Program-made: the position numbers and the translations under genes | Notes under the pieces: generated by a model | The model's input: the letters and a program-made list of their open reading frames with translations, nothing else | The model's database searches: none | Told to the model about the DNA's origin: nothing | Shown here: piece by piece, positions 8,301 to 16,682 of the stretch | How the letters are laid out: each line of letters begins with the position of its first letter | Position numbering within the stretch: position 1 is the stretch's first letter | Origin: Actinomycetota bacterium | GTDB taxonomy: Bacteria; Actinomycetota; Acidimicrobiia; Acidimicrobiales; Ilumatobacteraceae | Reading direction: 5' to 3' | NCBI GenBank assembly: GCA_947454105.1 | Contig: CANGIP010000016.1 | Span: forward strand, 1-45,289 | Length of the DNA stretch: 45,289 nt

Positions 8301-9572
8301 ATGCAACCCTCAGTCACCCTTGACCAATCCATCATCCTCACGCAACACGACGAGATCGTGAATATGTTGCTTGAACTAACCGCTCCCCCAGCGCCCGATA
8401 TTGATCGAGCTCCGCTTGATATCGCCCTCGTGGTCGACCGTTCTGGCTCGATGCGCGGCGGGCCAATGGCAGCAGTTCGCCGCGCCGTATCTGAACTCGT
8501 TCGAGTCGCTGGCCCTGCAGACCGAATTGCTGTCGTTGCATTCGACGATGACATCGAAACTGTTTTGCCCTTGGCTCACCACGACATCAACAATGTGCGC
8601 CAGCAGATTTCCAACATCCATAGTCGAGGTTCGACCAATCTGTCGGGTGGATGGCTGAAAGGGTTTGAAATCCTCGCAACCGCCCCACCTGTTACAGGGC
8701 GTGCCGCAGCAATCAAACGCATCATTGTTCTCACCGACGGCCATGCCAATGCTGGCATACGTAACCAAGAAGAACTGTGCACCATGACTCGTGGAGCTTC
8801 CGCTCAAGGAATCACCACTTCGATGATCGGTTTTGCTGATGGCTATGACGAAACGCTCTTGGCCGCGATGGCTGATGCAGGTGGTGGAAATGATTACTGG
8901 TGCGCCGGCCCCGATCAAGCTCTCAATGTTTTCAATCAAGAGTTTGACGGTCTCGCCAGCGTCGTTGCGCAAAACTTGTCGGTCGAAATTTATCCAACCG
9001 ATTCGACTGCAGCTTTTGAAGTTCTCAACGAATACGACACCACTGATCTCACAACCGTGCTCGGAGCACAACAAGTGTCAATCGGCGATGCATGCGGCGA
9101 TGAAGTACGTCGCCTCGTGGTGCGGTTTACACTTCGACCCCGACTCCTGCCGGGCGCGTTCACCATTGCGAACCTCACTTTGCGTTGGGCATCAACTGTT
9201 GGCTCGATCGAACTACATGAGTTGTCAATCCCAGTCGTTGTCAATGCAACTGACGATTCGGCCGACATTCGAGAGATTGATCCAGTCGTCACGCGTGAAG
9301 TATTACTCCTTCAGGTAGCCAATATCCGTAAAGCGGCAATCAAAGCGGCTCGCCACGGCGACATCGTTGTGGCTCGTGGCTTGTTCAACCAAGCGATTAG
9401 CGCCTTGACTGCTATCGGAGCCGACCCGCGCGAGATTGAAGAATTGGTTGACCTAGCCAATCGTCTCGAGCAGTTCACTGAGCGCGATATGAAGGCCCAG
9501 TATTCGATGTTGCGGTCAACGAACAAGGGTCGCGGTAAGCGTTTCGAATCGAACGACCCGTTCAATCACTGA
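8301..9572 (+). CDS. VWA (von Willebrand factor type A) domain protein
   Basis: This 423-residue protein has no signal peptide. A VWA domain spans about residues 38-215, with a complete metal-ion adhesion site: DRSGS at 46-50, the Thr of GSTNLSGG near 115 and the Asp of LTDGHANAG near 150. The middle part is beta-rich (VEIYPTDSTAAFE and later strands), and the C-terminal 100 residues are helical and charged. Soluble VWA proteins of this layout occur widely, often as scaffolds with unknown partners. No AAA ATPase partner is adjacent. Its promoter probably contains the inverted repeat at 8243-8266. Confidence 0.85.
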   Translation: MQPSVTLDQSIILTQHDEIVNMLLELTAPPAPDIDRAPLDIALVVDRSGSMRGGPMAAVRRAVSELVRVAGPADRIAVVAFDDDIETVLPLAHHDINNVRQQISNIHSRGSTNLSGGWLKGFEILATAPPVTGRAAAIKRIIVLTDGHANAGIRNQEELCTMTRGASAQGITTSMIGFADGYDETLLAAMADAGGGNDYWCAGPDQALNVFNQEFDGLASVVAQNLSVEIYPTDSTAAFEVLNEYDTTDLTTVLGAQQVSIGDACGDEVRRLVVRFTLRPRLLPGAFTIANLTLRWASTVGSIELHELSIPVVVNATDDSADIREIDPVVTREVLLLQVANIRKAAIKAARHGDIVVARGLFNQAISALTAIGADPREIEELVDLANRLEQFTERDMKAQYSMLRSTNKGRGKRFESNDPFNH

Positions 9573-9583
9573 GTGTTTAGATT

Positions 9584-9618
9584 ATGGTTTCCTCCAGTAA
9601 CACACTGGGGGAAACCAT
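9584..9618 (+). promoter_or_regulatory. Hairpin occluding ribosome binding site and start codon of the SDR gene
   Basis: Atggtttcctccag (9584-9597) pairs with ctgggggaaaccat (9605-9618) around a seven-base loop. The RNA stem is 14 bp, continuous if one U-G pair is allowed. The right arm contains the GGGGG Shine-Dalgarno-like stretch and the AU of the SDR start codon at 9617. It could hold translation off unless opened, or the DNA could be a palindromic operator. No T-run follows, so it is not a classical terminator for the VWA gene. Confidence 0.6.
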
Positions 9619-10594
9619 GACTGAACGTTTTGAAAAAGGCTTTGCTGGACGAGTAGCTGTCGTCACAGGTGGAGGCACCGGAATGGGCCGCGAACTAGTT
9701 CGCCAGCTCACTGCCGATGGCTGCGACGTTGCGACATGCGATGTCATGGAAGACACGCTTGCCGAAACGGTCGCTATCTGTGCAGCCGATGGAAACTCTG
9801 GCAAGGTCTTGACATTTATCGCCGACGTCTCCATCGAATCACAAGTGTTGGCTTTCCGTGACGCTGTCGCCGCTTGGCGGCCACACGTCAATCTCCTTTT
9901 CAACAACGCCGGTATCGGCGGCGGTGGGAGCATCATTGAAGATGATCGCGAGTCTTGGGAAAAAACCTTTGGTGTGTGTTGGTATGGCGTGTACTACAAC
10001 ACTCGAGCCTTCTTGCAACTCTTACTTGATGCGCCGATCGGACACGTCGTTAACACCAGTTCGGTCAACGGTTTTTGGGCTTCACTTGGTCCGAATATTC
10101 CGCACACTGCTTACAGTGCCGCGAAGTTTGCCGTGAAGGGTTTTACTGAAGCATTGATCACAGACTTCCGCATGAATGCCCCGACGTTACGTGCTTCGGT
10201 CGTGATGCCCGGACACATCGGAACATCGATCGCCATTAACTCACGCAAACTTCTTGGGGCCGACCCGAAAGAGATGACCGAAGAACAAATCGCACAAATG
10301 CGTGTTCGCTTAGCCAAGTCTGGTCTTGATGTCAGCGGTGCGAGCGACGAAGACTTACGTCTTGGCATTCAGGCGCAAGGTGAGTTCTTCCGCGACAACG
10401 CTCCCATGTCGGCCGCCGAAGCAAGCACCGTCATTCTGAACGGCGTCAAGCGTGGAGATTGGCGCATTTTGGTTGGGGCCGACGCAGCAATCCTCGACGA
10501 GATGGTGCGCGAAATTCCGACCGATGCTTACTTGCCAGATTTCATGGAGCGAGTTCAAGCTCGCGGTGCCTTTGGGGGCATGACGAACAACTAG
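9617..10594 (+). CDS. Short-chain dehydrogenase/reductase
   Basis: This is a classical SDR of 325 residues, longer than the usual 250. It shows the nucleotide-binding TGGGTGMG near residue 16, NNAG near 98, the catalytic Ser in NTSSVNG and the catalytic YSAAK. ATG at 9617 is preceded by GGGGGAAACC and matches the usual SDR N-terminus. A frame opening at 9584 is an artefact of the palindrome there. The 60-80 residues after the core are a helical extension seen in SDRs acting on bulky substrates. The substrate is unknown. The start lies in a hairpin that may regulate its translation. Confidence 0.88.
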   Translation: MTERFEKGFAGRVAVVTGGGTGMGRELVRQLTADGCDVATCDVMEDTLAETVAICAADGNSGKVLTFIADVSIESQVLAFRDAVAAWRPHVNLLFNNAGIGGGGSIIEDDRESWEKTFGVCWYGVYYNTRAFLQLLLDAPIGHVVNTSSVNGFWASLGPNIPHTAYSAAKFAVKGFTEALITDFRMNAPTLRASVVMPGHIGTSIAINSRKLLGADPKEMTEEQIAQMRVRLAKSGLDVSGASDEDLRLGIQAQGEFFRDNAPMSAAEASTVILNGVKRGDWRILVGADAAILDEMVREIPTDAYLPDFMERVQARGAFGGMTNN

Positions 10595-10664
10595 TGACAG
10601 GCAGGTACCGCGAACTTGAGTATTTTCTGAACATCGCCGCCCGATATTCAGATAGAAATAGTTC

Positions 10665-11510
10665 ATGCGACGTCAGATCATCGCCACTTTGTTTATTGGA
10701 GCATTTGCCATCAGCGCTGTGTCGTGTGGCGGAGACTCGACAACGACACCGAATGACATCGAAAGTGACACTTCAGAAGTTGTCCTGCCGTTGACCGGTG
10801 TTTGGACTCAGGCAAGCACCGCTGATGCTCCCATTGCCGCGACTGCCGAATTTTGTTGCACCACCGCAATCCCCGACTCACCTGAGTTCACTGCTGATGC
10901 GCAACCATTAGCTGACGGCATGTACGCGATGCATATCGCGAATTGGTTTTCGGATGTCCAGGCCTCGGTGATTGACATGTCTATTTTTCGCTACCGATCA
11001 TGTGCCGACCCGTTTATGGTTTCTAGTGACCTCAATGAATGCACCGGCGTCGTTGACGATCTCGCCTCAGCGTCCGACCTCAGTCTTGAAACTCATCGCG
11101 CCCTTGACCTGACAAGTAACGACATCACAATTTGGTTATTCGGACACGCGTGTTTGACCGACGGAGTTGACATCACTTCTTGGGTTGGTGACGGACTCGC
11201 ATTTACAAACCTGATGCAAAGTTTTCAGTCAGACAAACAGCAATGGCTCGACCCGTACGTTCAAGGTGAACTTCGATGGGTGCAGGATCTATCGCCAGAG
11301 GCAACTGCTGCCGGTTCGCCTTTTGTCATTTCTTCATGCGTCGAAAATGCGCTGGAGTGGACCTTCCCCGATGGTCCGACATTATTAATTCAAGGATCAA
11401 TTGATGACGTTGGTCCAGATGCCGCAGTGACTCAATGGGTCGCGGGGCGCTCGCTTGAAATTTCTGCAGGCCAGCAAACTGCCTATTTATACGGCGCCTA
11501 TCGCCCGTAG
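10665..11510 (+). CDS. Cysteine-containing lipoprotein of unknown function
   Basis: I do not recognise this 281-residue protein. It has a clear lipoprotein signal (MRRQIIATLFIGAFAISAVSC, Cys21) followed by a Ser/Thr-rich spacer. The mature domain carries about seven further Cys residues (EFCCTT, RSCAD, NECTG, HACLT, SSCVE), which suggests disulphides outside the membrane, and aromatic-rich strands. It lies 70 bp after the SDR gene and faces the small leftward gene at 11558. No catalytic motif is visible. Confidence 0.7.
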   Translation: MRRQIIATLFIGAFAISAVSCGGDSTTTPNDIESDTSEVVLPLTGVWTQASTADAPIAATAEFCCTTAIPDSPEFTADAQPLADGMYAMHIANWFSDVQASVIDMSIFRYRSCADPFMVSSDLNECTGVVDDLASASDLSLETHRALDLTSNDITIWLFGHACLTDGVDITSWVGDGLAFTNLMQSFQSDKQQWLDPYVQGELRWVQDLSPEATAAGSPFVISSCVENALEWTFPDGPTLLIQGSIDDVGPDAAVTQWVAGRSLEISAGQQTAYLYGAYRP

Positions 11511-11557
11511 GACATCAAGTTGAATCTCTGAATATCCCAAGTTACGAGTATCTCGGA

Positions 11558-11743
11558 CTACTGATATCTCGGACAGAGGTTTTGTCCGTCATCAGAGTGT
11601 TTGCTCAGTCGATAGCCGCACGACTGACAAACGGGATCAGTGCGACGACGAATTCTTTCATCGCGTGCGCTTTGCATCGCTGCTTTACGTTCGGCTTTTT
11701 TCACGCCATGTCGATACGACAAATAGGCTCCAAATAATCCCAT
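11558..11743 (-). CDS. Small protein with C-terminal zinc-ribbon-like motif
   Basis: From ATG at 11743 this is 61 residues. It has a short hydrophobic start (MGLFGAYLSY), a basic middle (KKAERKAAMQSARDERIRRR) and a C-terminal CQSCGYRLSKH...LCPRY segment, in which three Cys plus a His could bind zinc. The start is chosen because AAAGGA lies 11 bases upstream and the codon sits three bases past the TAG of the preceding gene. An in-frame ATG at 11827 would give 89 residues and an 82-bp overlap. No family is recognised. It is probably co-transcribed with the unknown gene upstream. Confidence 0.6.
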   Translation of the reverse strand: MGLFGAYLSYRHGVKKAERKAAMQSARDERIRRRTDPVCQSCGYRLSKHSDDGQNLCPRYQ

Positions 11744-11745
11744 CG

Positions 11746-12156
11746 CTACAAGAATCCTTTCGGTATCACTGTTGGCTTGGCTCGTCGCGTCCACAATACG
11801 GGCAAGCCCCGACGCTTCTTTGGCCAAAAATCTTCATCGGGAACAGTGTCGTCCTCCCAGCCTGACGGCATTTCACTCGGAGGTAATTGAACGAACTGGC
11901 GAATACGACAGCCAATCTCGGCCGGACATCCAGCTTCCTCCCACAATTCAACGTTGAATCGAGAGTCGGCGAATAACAACTGCATCCGGCGTTCCATTTC
12001 AGCCCTACCAGTGAGTCGGCGATAACGCTTCACAATAAAGGCTTCCATGTTGTCGGTGGGGCAACCCGCCTTTTCCCAGGCCGCTCGATCAAAATTCGGG
12101 TGGTCCCAAATGTCCCATTCCCAATCGTCTAGTAAATAACTTGGCGGAAGACGCAT
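11746..12156 (-). CDS. Unknown protein with an internal WExAGCP duplication
   Basis: This 136-residue protein is not recognised. It begins at ATG 12156 with a good AAGGAG site. Two segments resemble each other: NFDRAAWEKAGCP (near residues 21-33) and RFNVELWEEAGCP (near 66-78), each followed by a basic helix, so it probably arose by duplication. It is very rich in Trp (eight residues, by my count) and has no signal or membrane segment. The C-terminal part is Pro/Trp-rich and basic (PKKRRGLPVLW). It is divergent from the acyl-CoA dehydrogenase gene across a region with a perfect palindrome. Confidence 0.65.
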   Translation of the reverse strand: MRLPPSYLLDDWEWDIWDHPNFDRAAWEKAGCPTDNMEAFIVKRYRRLTGRAEMERRMQLLFADSRFNVELWEEAGCPAEIGCRIRQFVQLPPSEMPSGWEDDTVPDEDFWPKKRRGLPVLWTRRAKPTVIPKGFL

Positions 12157-12170
12157 CTTGCTCCTTTTCT

Positions 12171-12186
12171 TGAGGAATTTTCCTCA
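12171..12186. promoter_or_regulatory. Perfect 16-bp palindrome in divergent promoter region
   Basis: TGAGGAATTTTCCTCA reads as two perfect 7-bp arms around TT. It lies 15 bp upstream of the start of the leftward unknown gene, just beyond its Shine-Dalgarno site, and 79 bp before the acyl-CoA dehydrogenase start. Size and symmetry suit a dimeric repressor operator. The cognate regulator is not in the window. Confidence 0.5.
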
Positions 12187-12264
12187 CACCTTTTCAACGA
12201 CCAAACTCAGAGAAAATGTGCGCAGGCGTTGCTCATGGCCGTTGCCGACTGAAAGACTGTCGTG

Positions 12265-13479
12265 ATGAGCACCGCCACATCAGTTGATACTGCTAAAGCC
12301 ACAGTTGAAGCCGCACTCGATGCGCTCCTCGACGCCAACGATCCAAAGAAAATGGACAACGTTGCTTTCCGAGGCGCACGCTACGACCACGGCTTGGCAT
12401 GGGTGCACTTCCCCGTAGGCTGCGGCGGCCTCGGACTTCGGCCTGACCTCAATCGTCTCGTTGAAGAACGTCTCCGCAAAGCTGGTGCCGCACCGCAAGA
12501 CCCCGCAACATTTTTCATTGCACTGGCCGGACCAACAATCGCAACACATGGTTCAGAAGAAGTAAAGAAGCGTTTCTTGCGCCCGATGTTTACTGGCGAA
12601 GAAAAGTGGTGTCAGTTGTTTAGCGAGCCCGGTGCAGGTTCAGACTTTGCTGGTCTCGGAACTCGCGCCGTACGCGACGGTGACGAGTGGGTCATCAACG
12701 GACAAAAAGTTTGGAACACCTTGGCTCACCTCGCCGACTGGGGCATGCTCGTCACGCGCACCGATCCCGATCAGCCCAAGCACAAAGGCATGACCTACTT
12801 CGCGATTGACATGCACTCACCAGGCGTTGAAGTACGTCCTCTTCGTCAGATCACCGGTGAAGCAGAATTCAACGAGGTCTACATGACCGATGCTCGAGTT
12901 CCTGATTCGCAGCGCGTTGGCGAAATCGGCGAAGGTTGGCGCGTTGCGTTGACAACTCTGATGAACGAGCGCACTGCAATCGGTGGCGGCGGTGGCGGTA
13001 ATGCCAAGCGTCGTGGACCGATTGACGAAACCATTCGCATTTGGAAAGAATTGCCTTCAGAATTGCAAACTGGTGCTCATAAAGATCAGATGATGCAGCT
13101 CTATTGCAAGAGCGAAGCATTACGTCTGACCAATGCTCGTGGAGCCGCCGCCGCCAAAGCTGGCAACCCCGGCCCCGAAGGTTCGATTGCCAAGTTGATG
13201 CTGGCCGAATTCAACAAGAAGGTCACCGAGTTCAGCGTTGAGTTGCTTGGTGCCAACGGCATGATCGATTTCGACTTCACTTTCCGCCGTCCCGATGGAC
13301 TGTCAGTCGACGGTGCAGAAGGCGGAGTGCGACACTCGTTCTTGCGTTCACGAGCCAACTCCATCGAGGGTGGTACTAGTGAAATCATGCGCAATATTTT
13401 GGGCGAGCAAGTTCTTGGTCTCCCCGGTGAACCCCGCGTTGACAAAGATCAGCCGTGGATCAAGGTTCCGCGCAACTAA
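12265..13479 (+). CDS. Acyl-CoA dehydrogenase (FadE-like)
   Basis: This FAD enzyme introduces a double bond into acyl-CoA thioesters in fatty acid or sterol side-chain breakdown. The 404-residue protein has the family's typical length and signatures: CQLFSEPGAGSDFAGL, VINGQKVWNT, and the C-terminal IEGGTSEIMRNILGEQVLGLP segment common in FadE proteins. ATG at 12265 is preferred over the GTG one codon upstream. It is a single gene with no other beta-oxidation gene beside it, so its chain-length preference is open. The N-terminus is somewhat divergent (about 40 residues before the first recognisable helix). Confidence 0.9.
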   Translation: MSTATSVDTAKATVEAALDALLDANDPKKMDNVAFRGARYDHGLAWVHFPVGCGGLGLRPDLNRLVEERLRKAGAAPQDPATFFIALAGPTIATHGSEEVKKRFLRPMFTGEEKWCQLFSEPGAGSDFAGLGTRAVRDGDEWVINGQKVWNTLAHLADWGMLVTRTDPDQPKHKGMTYFAIDMHSPGVEVRPLRQITGEAEFNEVYMTDARVPDSQRVGEIGEGWRVALTTLMNERTAIGGGGGGNAKRRGPIDETIRIWKELPSELQTGAHKDQMMQLYCKSEALRLTNARGAAAAKAGNPGPEGSIAKLMLAEFNKKVTEFSVELLGANGMIDFDFTFRRPDGLSVDGAEGGVRHSFLRSRANSIEGGTSEIMRNILGEQVLGLPGEPRVDKDQPWIKVPRN

Positions 13480-13527
13480 ACCATTCATGCAACTCAACCG
13501 TTCCGTTTTTTGCGTCATAATGGCGAG

Positions 13528-13920
13528 GTGAAAACCGCGCGCGGAATTGAGATTCCCGAGGATGCCATTGAGTGGTCATTTGCTCGCTCCACCGGCGCCG
13601 GTGGTCAACATGTCAATAAAGTCTCGTCAAAGGCCACCTTGACCGTTTTAACGGCCTCTCTGAGTGGATCAATCGTCAAATGTGAGCGAATCATTGCGGC
13701 CTTTGGTGAACAGATCTCGGTGACCTGCCAAGAGACCCGTAGCCAGTGGCGTAATCGCGAGTTATGCATCGCAAAACTCATCGAGATGATCGATACGGCC
13801 GCGGCTCCCCCAGCTCCACCACGCCGCACAACTAAACCCAGCCGAGGCGCCATCGAACGGCGTCTTTCAAGCAAGAAAAAGGACAGCGACAAGAAAGCTG
13901 GCCGACGCGGCGACTGGTGA
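13528..13920 (+). CDS. arfB: ArfB-like peptidyl-tRNA hydrolase (GGQ domain)
   Basis: This protein is related to class I release factors and rescues ribosomes stalled on messages without a stop codon. The 130-residue protein has the GGQ loop in STGAGGQHVNKVSSKA near residue 25-40 and a basic C-terminal tail (RRLSSKKKDSDKKAGRRGDW) of the kind that enters the empty mRNA channel in ArfB. Length is close to E. coli ArfB (140). GTG at 13528 fits the family N-terminus (V-K-T-A-R-G-I-E-I-P) and has GGCGAG just upstream. It follows the acyl-CoA dehydrogenase by 48 bp. I see no separate tmRNA gene in the window. Confidence 0.9.
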   Translation: MKTARGIEIPEDAIEWSFARSTGAGGQHVNKVSSKATLTVLTASLSGSIVKCERIIAAFGEQISVTCQETRSQWRNRELCIAKLIEMIDTAAAPPAPPRRTTKPSRGAIERRLSSKKKDSDKKAGRRGDW

Positions 13921-13939
13921 CCCCGATACCGTAAAAGCC

Positions 13940-14368
13940 ATGCCCAGTCGCTTTGTCCTGAAGTCCATGAACGCCATTCACAAAACCTTGCTCACTGTTT
14001 CCTTTGGCAAAGTTGGCTGGGACGCCGGCAAGATGCCCGTTCTTAAGCTGACCACGACCGGTCGTAAGAGTGGACAAAAGCGTCTCGTCATGCTGACCTC
14101 CCCCATTCAGATTGGTGAAACTTGGGTGATTGTCGCGAGCAAAGGCGGAGACGACGATCACCCGGCCTGGTTCTTAAATTTGCAAGATAACCCCACAGTT
14201 GAAGTCGACATTCGTGGCAAAAAGACAACTCGCACTGCCCGCATCGCCACTTCAGACGAGCGCTCCAAGTTGTGGCCCGAAATCACCACAAAGTTCGCCA
14301 ACTATGGTGGCTACCAAAATCGCACCAATCGCGAAATCCCTTTGGTGTTTCTTGAACTGAATTCATAA
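13940..14368 (+). CDS. Deazaflavin (F420)-dependent nitroreductase family protein (Ddn-like)
   Basis: This 142-residue protein has a split beta-barrel fold. The family signatures are LTTTGRKSGQKR (F420 phosphate binding region, about 36-47), the VASKGGDDDHPAWFLNL segment near 71-87 and NPTVEVDIRG. Relatives such as mycobacterial Ddn use coenzyme F420 to reduce quinones and are mostly restricted to Actinomycetota and Chloroflexota, so this gene supports the taxonomic guess. The N-terminal amphipathic helix may associate with the membrane. It is spaced 19 bp after arfB and 20 bp before the next gene, suggesting co-transcription. Confidence 0.9.
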   Translation: MPSRFVLKSMNAIHKTLLTVSFGKVGWDAGKMPVLKLTTTGRKSGQKRLVMLTSPIQIGETWVIVASKGGDDDHPAWFLNLQDNPTVEVDIRGKKTTRTARIATSDERSKLWPEITTKFANYGGYQNRTNREIPLVFLELNS

Positions 14369-14388
14369 GCCACACGCATCCCGCGCCC

Positions 14389-15954
14389 ATGTTGAACAAC
14401 GAATCGGACAATAACGAGATCGATCCTCAGGTTGCCGCGACAATTGAATTACTGGAGCAACTTGTATCTGATCGCACCTTGCTTGCAGCAATTCCAAAAG
14501 ACGTTCGCATCAAGCTGTTGAGCCTGGCCGGCGATCTGTACGAACCTGATTTAGCTTTACGTCGCAAACTCATTAAAGATCAGCGTCGTAGCGACAAAAA
14601 CGAAAAGACCGCGCGGCACCAAGAAAATCTGGCCCAGGCCGCCATTCGTGCGCTTCGCGCTAAGCCAGTCTTTGTCACCCCAAATGTTTTTCCACCCGAA
14701 CTCGTTGAAGGCGACGAGATCAATGACAGTGACGAAACGAGCGCGGCCTTTGTTGAAACCAACAAAGAACAACATTGCTATGTCTGCAAAGTCAAGTACA
14801 CATTGATCCATTTCTTTTACGATCAACTGTGCCCTGCGTGTGCCGAGTTCAACTACAACAAGCGCGGCGAAACTGCCGACTTATCAGGTCGTGTTGCATT
14901 GCTGACTGGCGGCCGGGTGAAGATTGGCTACCAAGCCGGAATCAAGTTGTTACGTGCTGGCGCCCACCTGATTGTGACAACACGCTTTCCGCGCGATTCA
15001 GCGATGCGTTATGCAGCCGAAGCCGACTTTGCTGATTGGGGCCATCGCCTCGAGATTTATGGCCTTGACCTTCGCCACACGCCAAGTGTTGAAGCCTTTT
15101 GTCATCACGTGATGACCAAATACGACCGACTTGACTACATCGTGAACAATGCGTGTCAAACAGTGCGTCGACCACCCGAGTTTTATCGCCACATGATGGA
15201 ACTCGAGAGCGCGTCAATGACCGATATGCCCGAACATGTTCGTGAACTCGTGGGTGCATACGAAGGTTTGCGCGGGTACAACATGTTGCCATCCGGCGAC
15301 GAGAACGCTCTTGAACTCACGGGAACATCGCCCGTGCCGATTCCTGGCATAACGCGCTCGGCCGAACTTTCACAGGCAGAGCTCATTGCTGAAGATCGCG
15401 ACTTGCCATCGCATCTGTTTCCCGAGGGTCAACTTGACCAAGACTTACAACAGATTGATTTACGCGACCGCAATTCGTGGCGACTCACTCTTGCCGAAGT
15501 CTCGTCGGTTGAATTGCTCGAAACACAATTAGTGAATGCAGTCGCGCCATTTGTTCTCAATGCCCGACTGAAGCCCCTGATGCTGCGCACCGACAATCGC
15601 GACAAGCACATCGTCAATGTGTCGGCAGTGGAGGGTCAGTTTTATCGCAAGCTCAAAACCACTCGCCATCCGCACACCAATATGGCTAAAGCCGCACTCA
15701 ACATGATGACGCGCACATCGGCCGCCGATTATCACGCCGACGGCATTCATATGAACAGTGTTGACACTGGCTGGATTAATGATGAAGATCCTGCGCACTT
15801 GGCTGACCGCAAACGTTCCGAGCACCACTTCCATCCCCCGCTTGACATCGTTGATGGTGCAGCCCGCATTGTTGACCCGATCATTGATGGTGCTAACACT
15901 GGCAATCATGTGTGGGGACAATTTTTGAAGGATTACACACCAACAGATTGGTGA
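14389..15954 (+). CDS. SDR oxidoreductase with N-terminal zinc-finger-like extension
   Basis: This 521-residue protein has two parts. Residues 1-155 form a charged helical region ending in a four-cysteine motif (C130-x2-C133-x14-C148-x2-C151) likely to bind zinc. Residues from about 160 form an SDR domain with TGGRVKIG, NNAC and VNVSAVEG. At the usual YxxxK position the sequence reads TNMAK, so the canonical catalytic Tyr is Thr while Lys is kept. A Tyr in GQFYRKL is the nearest substitute. An insert of over 100 residues sits between NNAC and the catalytic region. Family members of this type exist, but the function is unknown to me. It lies seven bases before the patatin gene. Confidence 0.8.
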   Translation: MLNNESDNNEIDPQVAATIELLEQLVSDRTLLAAIPKDVRIKLLSLAGDLYEPDLALRRKLIKDQRRSDKNEKTARHQENLAQAAIRALRAKPVFVTPNVFPPELVEGDEINDSDETSAAFVETNKEQHCYVCKVKYTLIHFFYDQLCPACAEFNYNKRGETADLSGRVALLTGGRVKIGYQAGIKLLRAGAHLIVTTRFPRDSAMRYAAEADFADWGHRLEIYGLDLRHTPSVEAFCHHVMTKYDRLDYIVNNACQTVRRPPEFYRHMMELESASMTDMPEHVRELVGAYEGLRGYNMLPSGDENALELTGTSPVPIPGITRSAELSQAELIAEDRDLPSHLFPEGQLDQDLQQIDLRDRNSWRLTLAEVSSVELLETQLVNAVAPFVLNARLKPLMLRTDNRDKHIVNVSAVEGQFYRKLKTTRHPHTNMAKAALNMMTRTSAADYHADGIHMNSVDTGWINDEDPAHLADRKRSEHHFHPPLDIVDGAARIVDPIIDGANTGNHVWGQFLKDYTPTDW

Positions 15955-15960
15955 ACGCTG

Positions 15961-16680
15961 ATGCATCACTCAACACATGTTCCACTCGCCGGCGCCTTTG
16001 GCGGAGGAGGCTTGTTTGGAATCGGTTATGCGATGGGCGTTCTCGATGGACTGCGCGATCAAGGCATTGATTTATCGAAGGCTCCAATGATCGGAACCTC
16101 AGCGGGCTCATGGGCAGCTGCAGCAACCGCTCTTGGTGTTGGCTTTGACCAACTCGCTGCACTAGATGTGCCTCGTTTCCCCGACCCGAGGTCGGGTGTC
16201 TTGGCCAATTCGGCGCGACGGGTGTTCGGGATAGCGATGCGCGCCAATGTGCATGCAATCGCGTGTGCAATCCCGCGTTTACGTCGCACCGAACTAGATG
16301 GCGCAAAGTTTCCATTGTCAACAATGGTCGCTGCATCATCGGCGGTACCTGGCTTACTTGCACCGCAACGCATTGAGGGCCGTTGGTATATCGACGGTGG
16401 CGTGCGATCGGGTGTGAGCGTCGATCTTGCGGCGCCGGCTGATCTTTTGATTGTGATCGCCCCACTGGCTGGTGCCATGTTTGGACCATTCAACAATTTG
16501 GTTGAGCGCAACACCGATCGAGAAATTGCAGCCTGGAAAAAGTCGTGTGGTGGAAACGTTCGCCTTTTTGCACCAAACGCAGCAACGGCCAAGATTGCCA
16601 CATTGCCGCAACATCTATTTGACAAAGAACGCGCTATCGCTGCGTACGCCCACGGTCGCCAAGAAGCTCGAGGAAAATAA
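15961..16680 (+). CDS. Patatin-like phospholipase
   Basis: This 239-residue serine hydrolase has the patatin catalytic dyad. The oxyanion loop GGGGLFGIG is near residue 17-25, the nucleophile elbow GTSAG is at about 46-50, and the Asp lies in DGGVRSG near 144-146. Patatins cleave acyl chains from phospholipids and other lipid esters. There is no signal peptide, so it acts in the cytoplasm or at the inner membrane face. It starts seven bases after the zinc-finger SDR, making those two genes a likely functional unit. A strong hairpin follows. Confidence 0.9.
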   Translation: MHHSTHVPLAGAFGGGGLFGIGYAMGVLDGLRDQGIDLSKAPMIGTSAGSWAAAATALGVGFDQLAALDVPRFPDPRSGVLANSARRVFGIAMRANVHAIACAIPRLRRTELDGAKFPLSTMVAASSAVPGLLAPQRIEGRWYIDGGVRSGVSVDLAAPADLLIVIAPLAGAMFGPFNNLVERNTDREIAAWKKSCGGNVRLFAPNAATAKIATLPQHLFDKERAIAAYAHGRQEARGK

Positions 16681-16682
16681 AA

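Noticed and set aside
9584..9616. Upstream ATG at 9584 for the SDR
   Set aside because: This ATG arises from the left arm of the palindrome and has no ribosome site. The ATG at 9617 follows GGGGGAAACC and gives the normal SDR start.
8301..10594. VWA-SDR pair as part of a defence or MoxR-type system
   Set aside because: No MoxR/AAA ATPase, nuclease or other defence gene is adjacent, and the SDR looks like an ordinary oxidoreductase.
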